Notes: a model not told the origin generated them from the letters alone. Counted from the stretch's first letter, positions 47,576 to 58,389 are shown. The stretch is DNA of 64,000 bases from Apricaphanius iberus (GCA_028564705.1 JAPXFQ010002623.1:910001-974000), one strand, 5' to 3'. Translations and numbers: made by a program.

Positions 47576-49786
47576 AGTGAAACTGATCTCATTGATAATA
47601 TGGGGAACGTAAAACCAAAATCTTTGTATTATCTCATTCCAAATATTAGATAAAGCTACAAAGCATTTGAATAAAAATAAAAAAAACATTTATTGCAAAC
47701 AAATCTCAGGCGGTGGAGCAAAGCTCAGTTATAAAACAGCATGGGAACTTTTCTTGTTCTGTTTTTCTTCATTTATGGCTCAGAACATAGCTGACTCAAG
47801 AGCAGAATCCGGGAATTTGATGTCACATTTGCCTGATCATTAACCACCAACAGATTTGGGGGGGAAAAAAAACTGTCAATGTAATCTAATGGATAGATCA
47901 TGGGTTATTTAAATACCTATTTTTGAATTTCCAAATGAGCAAAAAAGGTATCTCCATGTATATAACACTTCATAGTCATACAAAAATAAATCTAATCAAG
48001 TTTTTTCATAGACTATGGATGCCATCAATGTAGGAAAAATAGGTTGTTGTTTTTAAAGCTAAGAATCTAGCAAGAGTAATTTGAAGAGCCCTGTATGTAT
48101 ATGATACTGCAGATCTTGATATTTGAGGTTGATATTTTTATCGACAAATCAAGAGTGAAAATATCCAAAATTCTTTTACTTTTAGATAAGATGGTTTCAA
48201 AAAATGGGGAAGTCATCTTGAGGAGGTGTGGCATACAAAATACTGTGATTGGTTAGGTTTAGACAAAGGTGTACTGTGATTGAGACTAGGGAAAGATCAT
48301 AACGGGTTCAAATACAGAGGTACATTGAAAATATGGAACTTTTCTATATAAGTGTGTTATGTCCTCGTACAAACTAGTAAACCAACATATTAAAGCACCC
48401 TCCACATCTGAGTACAGATGTACTGTATATATAAGCCTTAAATTAAATTGTGTTTATGGAGATTGAATGATCCCCTTTTTGCTGCTATTTTCTTATAATG
48501 AAATTTTCTTACCTCCCGTATCATCCTCCTTACTGTGCATGGTGGCAAGATAAGATCCAGTCCTCGCCGATGCTTGCATTTCATGGTCTGCAGATTTTTT
48601 GGGTGGTCTTTTTAGACTCTAACTACATTACTTAGATATGTATAAACTTAGACTACTTTGAAATAAATCTATACCTACAAAGTCTCTGCTAATATAAAAC
48701 ATTCTTCTCAAACAATGGCTTTCTGTTTGGTGTGGGTCATTAAACCTCTTGAGGTTACATTTGAATCGTGACAAAGCGAGATAGATGATGTTTAAAAAAA
48801 ACAGCAAAAGTGGCTCTGCTATTGTTTTAGCTCCTTGCACAAAAAGCTACAGTAAACAGGTGTGATGTGGGCCTTTATGCAATTAATTGTGATAATCCAC
48901 CTCCAACAATACATTACATCACATATCACAAACAGTGTTTTTAAAAATCTCTATTCTGTCACATAAAACTCAGTTTGCATGTACTCTTTTTTTTGTCTCT
49001 TTTTTTGAAAACCAACAAGGGCTTTACACTTTGAAGGTTGGTCTCATTGTATATATGGGCAAGATTAGGCAAGTATATTTTATTGTTTAGCTATTTCCTT
49101 GATTACAACGACTAACACACGTCTGCCTTCCTTAGATGATATATCATCTCTTGTCTCTCTCATTTTGAAGAATTGCAAAGAGAAGTGTTCCACTTTTTCA
49201 CATCATATTTATACACCAAGCAAATGAGGTATCACGGGTCACTGAGTAAATGTCCCTGGAACCTCAGATCAACACAAGAAAGAAACTAATTACAGGCCTT
49301 AAATACATGTACTATAGTGATTTTAGGGGTAAAACTATCTCCAGCATCAATATACAGTATAAGAAAAATATTTCTAAAGACAGGATTATTGCCACACTGA
49401 AGTACAAAACGTCAAGTTTAGATTTTTCTACATTGCTCAATTTGGGATTATGAACTACAATAACATTAGGCTTAATTTTGTAGGTTTTTACTTCTATAGC
49501 ATAAATATCTGCAACTAGGTTGGACACCATTGATGTAATTGTTCTTATTGTTGAGTTATTTGGTGTTAGCATTTGTCTAATTGCCGTTTATCTGATGCTC
49601 TGGAGAAGTAGGCTCCTTCTCTGGAAAAGTTGTTGATTTATCTGATAATTGTGCCAACATTTATCATTTTAGCGTAAACTGAAACAAAAACTTTGTTTCA
49701 CACTACACTTAAATATAAGTCCAATGATGAGTAGGATTGTCTTTGTTGCTTCACACTTTTTCTAGTTCTTACTGCAGAATAAGGAA
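47576..49786. other. AT-rich background, no gene seen
   Basis: No coding or repeat signature was recognised. Frames of 60-86 codons here have no family features. Confidence 0.5.
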
Positions 49787-50639
49787 CAGTTGCTATGGAA
49801 AGTATTCAGACCCCTTTAAGTGTTTCACTTTTCATTCCACTGCATCCATTTGCTAAAAAAAAAAGTTAAAAAAATAAATGTTTTTTTATTATTAAATTAC
49901 ACACTGAAATTTTGAAGAAATTTTTGCTAATTTATAAAAACTGAAATATCACAATATCATAAATATTCAGACCCTTAGCTCAGTATTGAGTTGAAGCACC
50001 CGTCTGAGCTAGTACAGCCATGACTCTTCTTGGGAATGATGCAACAAGTTTTTACACCTACAGTACATTTGGGGATCCTCTGCCCTTCTTCCTTGCAGAT
50101 CCTCGCCAGTTCTTTTCAGGTTGGATAGTGAACATTGGTGGGCAGCTATTTTCAGGTCTCCCCAGAGATGTTCATTTAGGTTTAGGTCAGGGCTCTGGCT
50201 GGGCCAGTCAAGAACAGTTGTTCCAAAGCCAATCCTTTGTTCTTTTAAGGATAATTGTCCTGTTGAAAGGTGAACATTTGGCCAAGTCTGAGGTCCTGAG
50301 CACTGTGAAAGAGGTTTTCTTCCAGCGTATCTCTGTACTGGGCCGAATTAAGCTTTTCTTCAATTGCAACCAGTTGTCCTATCCCTGCAGCTAAAAAATA
50401 CGACGAAAACATGATGACAAACATTCACTGTTGGAATTGTACTAGGCAGGTGATGAGTAATGCCTGGTTTTCTACACATATACCACTTAGAATTAATTCC
50501 AAATAGTTCCATCTTGGTCTCCTCGGATCAGAGAATCTTATTTCTCATAGTCTGGGAGTCATTTGTGTATTTTTGGTTAACTCCAAAGAGCTCCGGACAT
50601 CATGTGAGTCTCAAAGCACAGGCGCCACATTGGCAGGAA

Positions 50640-50888
50640 TAATGTAATAAAAATGAATGTCGCTGGCTGTGATTTTACTTCGTCAGAGTTTACTTCCTGT
50701 TTCAAAACGGAAGATATTATTCTATATCCACAGAAATTAAAATGATTAAATATCTCTGACCCTTACCATGCACCTGGGATACTTTTTAAAACTTTAGAAG
50801 ATACACTGACATAAAATATCCTGATACATTTTTCCTCATCCTGCTCTGGAACATAGCTGAAAGCATATAAAAGCCTGGGGGGATAAAA
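50640..50888. other. Unassigned segment inside the outer Tc1
   Basis: This stretch does not match the outer Tc1 as far as I can tell and precedes the inner Tc1 fragment. It could be unrecognised inner-element sequence or another small insertion. Confidence 0.3.
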
Positions 50889-51380
50889 AGTGGGTAGAAC
50901 AAGTATTTGATACACTGCTGATTTTTGAAAGTTTTCCCACTTACAAAGCATGTAGAGGTCTGTCCAGAGAGCTGTGCAAGGACATCAGGGATTGTTACAG
51001 GTCTACAATTGTAGACCTGCACAAGGCTGGGATGGGCTACAGGACAATAGGAAAGCAGCTTGGTCAGAACACAACAACCGTTGGTGCAATAATTAGAAAA
51101 TAGAAGAAGTTCAAGACAACAGTCCATCTCCTTCGGTCTGGAGCGAAATGCAAGTGGGGCCACAATGATCATGAGGACAGTGAGGGATGAGCCCAGAAAG
51201 ACACAGCAGGACCTGGTCAATAAACCAAATGGAGCTGGGACCACAGTCTCAAAGAAAACCATCAGTAACACACTCCACCATCATGGATTAAAATCCTGCA
51301 ATGCACGCAAGGTCCCCCTTCTTAGGCCAGTGCATGTCAAGGTCCGTCTGAAGTTTGCCAATGACCATCTGGATGATCCT
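50889..51380 (+). pseudogene. Inner Tc1-like fragment with transposase DNA-binding region
   Basis: It begins AGTGGGTAGAACAAGTATTT, a known fish Tc1 terminus type, and encodes on the plus strand [19 protein letters not shown] (near 51,015-51,070), then after a frameshift RTVRDEPRKTQQDLVN and TTVSKKTISNTLHHHGLKS. These are the two helix-turn-helix motifs of a Tc1 transposase. It ends just before the first catalytic Asp at about 51,380, where the outer Tc1 resumes. A truncated, dead insertion in opposite orientation to its host element. Confidence 0.75.
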
Positions 51381-51728
51381 CCTCTGCTAGGATTGTTCAG
51401 TTTGGCTGGTGAGCCAGACCAGAGTTCTGGGGTCTCATTCATAAAACATTGCGTAGAATCCCTACTAAAAGTGTACGTACGACCAAAACAAAAAGTTTGC
51501 GTACGCCAAAACGATTTCTGATTTATAAAACCATGCCTACGCACAAGTAAGCAATTTCCCCTTTATAAATCTCAATCTTCTTGGAAGTTTGTGCACGTGA
51601 ATTTGGCTCATGTCCCGCCCTGAACACGCCCAAATCTGGCTATAAAAGGTCAATGCAAAGCAGGACATGAATATTGATGCATATGAAGAAACGGGGAAAT
51701 ATGGCAACATCAAAAGAAAAACAAGAAC

Positions 51729-51893
51729 AGAAACTTTACGGAGATGTTGATTGAAGTGCTAGTGGGTGAAGTGGAGGCTAGAAGAGACATTTTATTTGGT
51801 GGACACAGCAGCGGTTTCACAAATAAAAGAAAGAAATGTGAGTGGCAGCATGTGGCGTCTGCAGTGCACGGTACCCGAAATAAAAAAATTTAA
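51729..51893 (+). pseudogene. Myb/SANT-like protein remnant of the Harbinger element
   Basis: In one phase the sequence reads RNFTEMLIEVLVGEVEARRD and then a segment with GGHSSGFTNKRKKCEWQHVA, typical of the Myb-like DNA-binding partner that Harbinger elements encode beside their transposase. A TAA at 51,891 cuts it at about 55 residues; related text (CSDFKVEEK) continues after the stop. An upstream ATG at 51,701 is in a different phase. Non-functional. Confidence 0.65.
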
Positions 51894-52249
51894 AAAAAGT
51901 GCTCGGACTTCAAAGTTGAGGAAAAAAAATAATAATACTTGCCTCCCACCGCCAGAGTGGGTCTGCTACTGGAGGGGGTACGTGTACACCCAAGCTGACA
52001 CTAAATATGAGCATATTTTAAAGAGACAGACTAATACGCCGTGTATTTTGAGCTCTTAGATGGCGTGGATTAGGAGGCTGAGGAAGATGAGGTTGCCCAG
52101 CGTCTAGTGACAGCCACTGATACCCTAAATGACACAATACAATTTTTTACATCCTGGCCGGTCCTTGCTCCCTGGGTGAAGGCTTCCTGTCAAGGAGGAG
52201 GCGGCTGTGGGTCGGGGTTCTCATGCTGGGGAGGGGTACGCCAGGAGGG

Positions 52250-52474
52250 AGGGGAATTTCCTCGGATGGGGCCCTTAGTAATATGGGTGCAGTCAATTGC
52301 GCCAATTATGTTTGGGAAATCGGACATTGCTGCAAATTGCATCTTAATTTCGGCCTGCTCCCCCACAGTATATGGAAACGTAATGTATTGCCTGCTCATC
52401 TTAATGATCCCATCCAAGACTGCAGGCATTATTACGCTCAGGGACGGCAGATGATTCAATTTATTAATTGGCAC
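52250..52474 (-). pseudogene. Harbinger transposase remnant up to the first catalytic Asp
   Basis: The minus-strand frame reads ITFPYTVGEQAEIKMQFAAM and then DFPNIIGAIDCTHI. The GAIDCTHI motif holds the first Asp of the Harbinger DDE nuclease, as in HARBI1-type proteins. Downstream, the rest of the nuclease is missing and the frame runs into proline-rich text that does not belong to it. Upstream is a short diverged part of the N-terminal region. Dead. Confidence 0.75.
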
Positions 52475-53065
52475 ACAGTCCCGGCCTTTTTATCTGAGTT
52501 TAAGGTTTTGAGATAAATTTTATGTTTATGTTTAAATTTTATTTTAATATTGAAAAATGTTTTTCGAAGAGCTATAGCTCACTGCAAAGCTACAATATAG
52601 ATATCATTGCTTGTTTGGATGTTTATAATAACATGAATCCATAATTAATGTTTGGTGTGAGATGAAATAATATGCGTGAGAGGAGTAATATGCAGTCTGG
52701 CTGCAGTTCACCACCTCACCAACTGCGTCGTCGACTCCCTCGTCTCCAAAATGTCCGTACGCACGGGTCACAGTTGGCGTACAGGTGCGCAAATTTTCCC
52801 GTCAAGTCTGTTTTTTATAAATCACAACTTTTGCTTTGAAAGCGTATGCAACGTTTATAAATGAGACCCCTGGTCCTTCAAACCTTCTTCCATTTGAGGA
52901 TTATGGAGGCCACTATGCTCTTAGGAACCTTGAGTGCTAGAGAAATTATTTTGTATCGCTGGCCAGATCTGTGCCTTGCCACAATTTTGTCCCTAAGCTC
53001 TTGGGCAGTTCCTTTGACCTACTTATTCTCATTTGCGTTGACATTCTTACTTTCCGTACCCACTG

Positions 53066-53639
53066 TACATCTTAAATAATTTAAATAGACTTAGTCGGAA
53101 AGGCATAAATATCATGTTTTTTATACAATTATTTATTTCTAACAAATACCTTACGAAATATTTGTTTTTGGAAGCAAGAATATTTCTAGTGTGACATTAC
53201 CCAAGACGCTAGTCACACTCTTGCACTACATGATCATGAGGGTAAAGGCAGGTACCCAACTCCTGTGCACCGCCGTCTCTATGATGGTGTGCAGACAATA
53301 ACCACCAAACACTGGCAACAACATAACTCAAAGGATATCTAAGGAGCACGACTACATTTGGAACACAAACTATATCATACAACGGAGAACTTCTGCAATT
53401 AACATGAACACATTACTCATAAGTCTTTGGGGCGTACAACCATCCGCCAACTATTTTTCTAAAGGTTTTGTGGCCACAGTGGCCTTTATTTTGGTCTCCT
53501 TATAATAAAATTCCCATTACATGTTCATTGCTGGATTTATGGAAAAAGATCAACCAATATTGCATATCCATAGTTATTAAAATTGATAACATAAATTAGA
53601 ACCGTAATGGAAAAAAATACATTTTTGAATTATTATTTT
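53066..53639. other. Unassigned AT-rich segment
   Basis: No gene was recognised. A slightly GC-richer stretch (53,205-53,310) could be an old repeat. Confidence 0.4.
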
Positions 53640-54700
53640 TTAAATTTTATTCTAAAACAAATACGGAAGGGGGGGCGTGGAAATCTATAAATAGGAGTGC
53701 TCAGCAAGGAACTCATTCTTAGCCAAGTAGCCTCTGGCCGGGGTTGAAGCAGGCAAGACTCAAAGAACCTTCCTTCGTGGGCGAAGGAGACATGTCTGAG
53801 TTCGAGGAGGAAACCCTGTTGTTCTGCCTGAACTCTGCAGACCGTTAGGCATGCTGCTGCCGGCTGCGATGGTCAACAGAAGAGAAACAGAATCTCCAAC
53901 CTTATTCCTTGGCTAGCAGAGGAAGGTACGAGGTTCTGGAGAAACTCGCTTCAAGGAACCCAAAGACTGCAGACACCAGATGAATCCTAAACATTGATAA
54001 ACATAGTTGTTGTTTATCCTCAGAGCCCAACGAAACCCCCCTCTGAGTTTCAGACCACTGAGAAACAGAGCCACACATGGTTGAGGACCTAACCAAGCCG
54101 GACTGTATGCATGAGCCGGACAGAGGCCACATCCCTTCATACCAGAGGCCGCATCGAGCTGCCGACATATAACTGATAAGAGTGGCCATGTCGGAGAATC
54201 CAGAGGTACTGTTCGTGAGTGCCGGGGCCAACCGCCACACAGCTGAAGCCAGAAAGGAGGGAAACTGTCCCGATCGGAAGCTCCAGGAGCTACTAGCCTG
54301 CTAGCCATCTTAGCAACCCTTTGTTGGCCTGCTGGGCTAACGTCGTCTGAACCCCCTTACCCATCCACAACGGAGAACGCTTGGAGAGCTTTAAACGTTC
54401 ATAAGGTCTGTTGGGGCAGAGGTAAATTAGTTAGGATAACTAATTTCAAAGGTGTTTCTTTTTTTTATTGTTAACTTTTTAAGTTTCATGTGCTATCTTT
54501 GGGTAAACCAGCCCTCAGCCTGAAGATTTAATCAGTGTTTTCCAAAGACTTTTCCCGACAAAGAGTTGTTTAAATCCTGTAATTTGAGCTAATTAATCAG
54601 ACAGTTTTCCTTTTTTTGTCTAATGTTTAATAAATGTATTTGAGCAACTCTAAATGCTCCATGTGCATCGTAGACAGCTAAAGCTAACCAAGCCAACGTG
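53640..54700 (+). promoter_or_regulatory. LTR-like region with TATA box and poly(A) signal
   Basis: A GGGGGGGCGTGG box (53,669-53,680) precedes TCTATAAATAGG (53,682-53,693), a good TATA box. The next 600 bases are GC-richer than the surroundings, and AATAAATG lies near 54,628. The order (GC box, TATA, GC-rich leader, poly(A) signal) would fit the U3-R-U5 of a long LTR. I saw no TG...CA ends, primer site or gag/pol. A host promoter with a non-coding first exon is the alternative. Minus-strand frames of 112 and 131 codons here lack family features. Confidence 0.35.
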
Positions 54701-54924
54701 TTGGTTTAAGCCGGTGTTTCATAAACTAGGATCGCTACTAATGGTCCAAACAGAAGTCGGTGTAAAAATAGATTGTTTAAGAACAGAAACTAATCTCATT
54801 AGCCGTGTTTGAACTCTTCTTATTTGATCAAAATACGGGAATTAGATAGTTTTACTGTCGTGATCAAGCCATAAATTAAGTAATATTCCAAAGGTTAATT
54901 ACTCCTATCCAGATCATTTTTAAT
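54701..54924. other. Unassigned segment between the LTR-like region and the LINE
   Basis: Nothing was recognised. It may be part of the same unit as the preceding region. Confidence 0.35.
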
Positions 54925-55719
54925 AATAATAATACATTTTATTAGAAATCGCCTTTCAGGACACCCAAGGACACTGTTCAAATCAGAAAACATAAAAATT
55001 CTAAATACACATAAAACATCAGAACAAGTTAAAACAAGGAGCAATATGATAAGGTATGTGCATCACTGAGTGATATAAGACAAACGGAACAGATGAGTTT
55101 TGAGTCTGGATTTGAATAGTGGGAGAGAATCCATGACACAGAGGTCAGGGGGGAGAGAATTCAAGAGGTGGGGGGCAGAGCGGCTGAATGCTCTGTGCCC
55201 CGTGGTCACGAGTTTAACGGGTGGAATAGAGAGCTGGAGAGTAGAGGAGGAGCGGAGAGTGCGTGCTGGAGTGGCCAGATGAATAAGGTCAGAAATGTAG
55301 GAAGGGGCCAGGCTATGAAGTGCTTTAAATGTAATGAGGAGTATTTTAAAGTTGATTGTTTGCTTTATGGGAAGCCAGTGGAGTTGTTGCAGAGTAGGGG
55401 TGATGTGGTGAAAGGTCGGAGTCTGGATTATGATGCGAGCAGCAGAGTTTTGGAGGAGCTGCAGTTTCTGGAGGGATTTATTGGGAAGACCAAAGAGAAG
55501 TGAATTGCAATAATCGAACCGAGAGGTGATGAGGCTGTGCACGAGGATAGCAGTGGTGTGGGGGATGAGTGAGGGACGGAGACAAGATATATTGCGTATG
55601 CAGATCAAGTGATGCTATTGATGTGTGACCGGGAAGATGGTGTACTGTCGAGTATGACGCCCAGACTCTTGACTTGAGGGGAAAAAGAAATAGATGAGTT
55701 ATTAATGACTATTGAACCT
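54925..55719 (-). pseudogene. L2/CR1-like LINE, C-terminal coding part and 3' end
   Basis: A minus-strand open stretch of 181 residues (55,608-55,063) has the usual tail of fish L2/CR1-type polyproteins: [82 protein letters not shown] and [10 protein letters not shown]. Upstream in another phase it begins with SLGVILDST, the segment after the RT palm, so a frameshift lies near 55,610. The 3' end carries a short ATT repeat (54,927-54,945), the usual terminus. The RT core that should lie upstream is missing; a Penelope-like fragment is there instead. Confidence 0.8.
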
Positions 55720-56340
55720 GTGAATATTCTCATTCATCCAGGTCATGGTTATCTCAAGGAAATTTCAATCAAACGCAACTGGACTTGGTAATTTGTCTTG
55801 GAAGACGTTTCACCTCTTATCTAAGAGGCTTCATCAGTTCATGCTCGCCGCTGACCAGGCTGGGACTGGTCCAACTAACTGGTGTGGAGACTCAGCTATT
55901 TAACCTCTTGAACAAGAATCATTATGTCATTGGATCCTTTGTGCTCCATGTCTTAACGACGCTCGTTGGCATGTCGCCTATTGGTGGAGGTTAGGTTTCG
56001 GCTTCATTAGTGCCCTATTGTGTTATAACGACAGTCATTGGAGTCACAGTTGTTTCTGTTATTAGAGGCTAATTTGTTGAGTCTCCTAGGGAGGGATGAA
56101 AGTGCAGCATTGTAAATTGGAGATAGGTGATGTCTCAGGCCTCCTCCTCTGTTTAGCGACGGTTTCTCTACTTTTACATAGATGGCTTCTTTTACTCCTC
56201 TTTCAAACCATCTGTCCTCTCTGTCTAATATCTGAACATTGCTGTCCTCAAAGGAGTGGGCTTTCTCCTTGAGATGTAAATGAACAGCAGAGTCCATGCC
56301 TGAGGAGTTAGCTTTCCTGTGTTGGGCCATGCGTTTGTAC
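55720..56340 (-). mobile_element. Penelope-like element 3' fragment
   Basis: In minus-strand sense the piece begins within the C-terminal endonuclease coding region and ends with a conserved non-coding tail that includes a hairpin and CTGATGA/GAAAC motifs (55,807-55,837). It is 5'-truncated and sits exactly at the gap in a LINE of the same orientation. The end CCATGACCTGGATGAATGAG (sense) near 55,727-55,746 is typical of fish Penelope-like 3' ends. Confidence 0.75.
56007..56340 (-). pseudogene. Penelope-like GIY-YIG endonuclease, C-terminal part
   Basis: The frame reads MAQHRKANSSGMDSAVHLHL, then HSFEDSNVQILDREDRWFER, GVKEAIYVKVEKPSLNRGGG and LRHHLSP. This is the strongly conserved C-terminal half of the GIY-YIG endonuclease of Penelope-like retroelements, with the Glu of the KEAIYVK motif present. 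The GIY and YIG strands and all of the reverse transcriptase are absent because of the truncation. The frame stays open to a stop at 56,007. Confidence 0.85.
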
Positions 56341-56785
56341 AGTGGTAGAGAGGGAAGACAGGATTTCACAAGAGTAATGGGGAGGGAATCAAGCTGACAG
56401 GTTGAGGGTTTAGAATTGCAGATGAGTTCTGAGACATCTTGGATGGAGGGGATTTTGAAACTATAAAATGTGGCTGTTATGGGTAAATAAGGGAGGGAAA
56501 AGTCTACTCCAGAGGCTGCAGCTCCACATGAGGTCAAGTGTTGGTGGATATCAGAAATTTTGGAGACAAAAAAGGACATGAGGGAATTGCTAAAGTCAGA
56601 GGATTGTATGTGATGGGGAAGACAATCAGGGGCTTTGGTTATATTGGTGAGGAGTGAGAAAAGGGTTTTGGAACTAAGTCAATTTGAGTGAATTAAACCA
56701 GAATAGTAGGCAGATTTGGCAAAGGAGAGATGATTCTTGTATTGAATAACATGGTTATTGTACATTTCTTTATGTATAGTGAGAC
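56341..56785 (-). pseudogene. L2/CR1-like LINE, segment between endonuclease and RT
   Basis: In minus-strand sense the text reads FAKSAYYSGLIHSN, stop, then TLFSLLTNITKAPDCLPHHI, DFSNSLMSFFVSKISDIHQH, and later ELICNSKPSTCQLDSLPITL and VKSCLPSLPL. This is the linker and first RT finger of an L2/CR1-type LINE, the same type as the C-terminal part at 54,925-55,719. The reading frame fuses at 56,340 to the Penelope-like fragment. The 5' side ends at a Harbinger-type terminus. Confidence 0.7.
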
Positions 56786-56787
56786 CA

Positions 56788-57087
56788 GAGGCCGTATACA
56801 AAGAATCTTAGGGCTAAAAGTAGGTCCTAACTGCCGAATTTAGGAGTAACTCCTAAAAAATGGGGGCGTGTCACTCTTAAATTTAGGACTACTTGTTTCT
56901 TAAGATAAAAGTAATTCACAACCACTTTTAGGCCTAAAAGTAGCTCCTAAGTCTGGGAGTCCTTAAAAGAAGTCAAGAGGACTCCTAACTCCCTAAGACC
57001 TATTCACAAAGACTCCCAAAATGGCTGCAGCCAGACGCAATGTGATAGACACTCTGGACGATTCTGAATTGACCAAACAATACCGAC
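56788..57087 (+). mobile_element. Left end of a second Harbinger-type transposon, truncated
   Basis: The sequence opens GGCCGTATACAAAGAATCTT and continues with repeated TTTAGG/CCTAAA motifs and TCCTAACTCCCTAAGACC. Just inside, ATG at 57,021 begins MAAARRNVIDTLDDSELTKQ, matching the N-terminus of a fish Harbinger transposase family. It is cut after about 22 codons at about 57,087, where an unrelated repeat begins. Only the left end survives. Confidence 0.6.
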
Positions 57088-57099
57088 AATGTCCACAAG

Positions 57100-57640
57100 T
57101 AGCCATGGGGTTTTTTTAAACGAAGATTTTCCTCTGCTCGTTGAAAAAAAAAAATCTCCATCCACACGTAAAAGGAAAAATGCGTTTTTCAGCACATTCA
57201 TAGACGTGACAAAGCAGTACGGGGCAGTAGTTCTCCCAAATCCTATCCGCTAAGAATAACTTTCTTTCCTCTATCTTCAGTACGCAGCAGTGATAGAGCT
57301 TATAAAAGCAAACAAACAAAACATGCTTTAACAATGGATGATACCAACACAGCTCTGAGGGCATAAATTCTTTTTTTTTTTTTTAGAGTACACACAGTTC
57401 GCATAAGTGATGTTGGAGCATTTTTTGTTGCGGATACTGACGCTACGGTACTTAAAACTCAGTTTTCAACCGTCCACACGCAGATACTGAAAACGGAGAA
57501 AACACAAATCTCCACTTTGACCGGAGTTTTCAAAAGATTTGTTTTTGGTGCCAAAAATCTCCGGTTACGTGTGGGTGACAGGCTAAACCGCAAAAAAATA
57601 TCTCCATTTTGTGAGATACCCGGCTACGTGTTGTTCGCCC
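57100..57640. repeat. hAT-type MITE (family shared with 46,995-47,575)
   Basis: Repeated phrases such as AAATCTCC, GGAGTTTTCAAAAGA, CGGTTACGTGTGGGTG and CCCGGCTACGTGTTG, with ATCCACACGTAAAAGG near the left end, mark a fish hAT-related MITE. The inverted ends are loose. It has no transposase. Confidence 0.5.
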
Positions 57641-57686
57641 TGCACATAAAAGAAAACGTGCTGAGTCACGTCCGCCATTTATAACT

Positions 57687-58015
57687 AGGGGTGTGAGGAA
57701 AAATCGATCCACGTCTGAATCTCGATTCTTATTTAACAAGATTCAGAATCGATCCAAAATGTTTGAGAATAAATTCTCAAAAAATATGTTTTCTGAACCT
57801 TTTTACATTTTCGCTTCGCGTAGTGTTTGTCATGCATAAGCCACCGTCGCATTGACAGGTCTGATGCGCCGTTGGCTAGCTAGCGCTAGCTAGCTGTAGC
57901 CGCTAGGCTAAAGCTTTAGCATGAAAGCCGAAAGAGAAATCCAGTCCGCCCTGTCTTTGCTGAAGGTAAATGTTTGGGCCGTCTAAAAGGTCTTCTCCAT
58001 GCTAACGACACCCTT
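57687..58015 (+). mobile_element. hAT-like transposon 5' end, truncated
   Basis: TAGGGGTGTGAGGAAAAATC at 57,687-57,706 is the type of terminus seen in fish hAT elements, followed by paired subterminal motifs (AATCTCGATTCT, AGATTCAGAATCGATCC). A GC-richer leader follows with a 20-bp perfect palindrome (57,875-57,894). No transposase frame follows and the right end is not visible. Confidence 0.5.
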
Positions 58016-58389
58016 GGCTAAAGTTTTTTTTTTTTTTTTTATAAATCTGCACGTATATAAGAGCAATCCTTCTATATAAGCTACACATAAACATCCAGTG
58101 CCGCTGCACACCTGTGGCGTTTTCAAGGAAGTCCGAAATATATGCTGAGTTCAATAACGTTAGGACTTTTAAAATTTCTAACAAAAACAATGAAAATAAT
58201 AACATAAGCCATAAATTTCTGTTTAATGATGGTTGATAAGCAACATTTGGGGCATACTAAATATTTTCAATGTATTTTCTACTACGTACCAAAGAACAAG
58301 CAAAATACTTTTTTTTTTCTCTTCTTAAAATATATCAGCATTTTTTTTTTCATCACTAGAAATTTTGTTTAAAAGGTCTTGGATGTCCA

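Larger units (their letters stand above)
51430..52869. mobile_element. Harbinger-type transposon, internally decayed, 3-bp duplication
   Basis: The 1,440-bp element starts GGGTCTCATTCATAAA and ends TTTATAAATGAGACCC, near-perfect inverted ends. CTG at 51,427-51,429 and 52,870-52,872 is a 3-bp target duplication, as expected for PIF/Harbinger. Inside are remnants of both Harbinger genes, a Myb-like protein (plus strand) and the transposase (minus strand). It split the outer Tc1 cleanly: joining the flanks restores contiguous Tc1 text. Confidence 0.85.
49787..53065 (-). mobile_element. Old Tc1-like transposon hosting two later insertions
   Basis: The left end reads GGAAAGTATTCAGACCCC (49,795 onward) and the right end CTTTCCGTACCCACTG (53,050-53,065), the two inverted ends of a common fish Tc1 family, with TA after the right end. 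On the minus strand are transposase segments: CCCAGAGATGTTCATTTAGG (50,162 onward), CAGTTTGGCTGGTGAGCC (51,399-51,416) and ATTATGGAGGCCACTATGCT (52,900-52,919). The middle is broken by a second Tc1 fragment and by a Harbinger element. Frames are lost throughout. Confidence 0.75.

Noticed and set aside
50786..51544. Minus-strand frames of 161 and 87 codons
   Set aside because: They are mostly antisense to the inner Tc1 transposase remnant on the plus strand.
53902..54308. Two overlapping minus-strand frames of 112 and 131 codons in the promoter-like block
   Set aside because: They are in different phases over the same DNA, have no recognisable domain, and are explained by a GC-richer composition.
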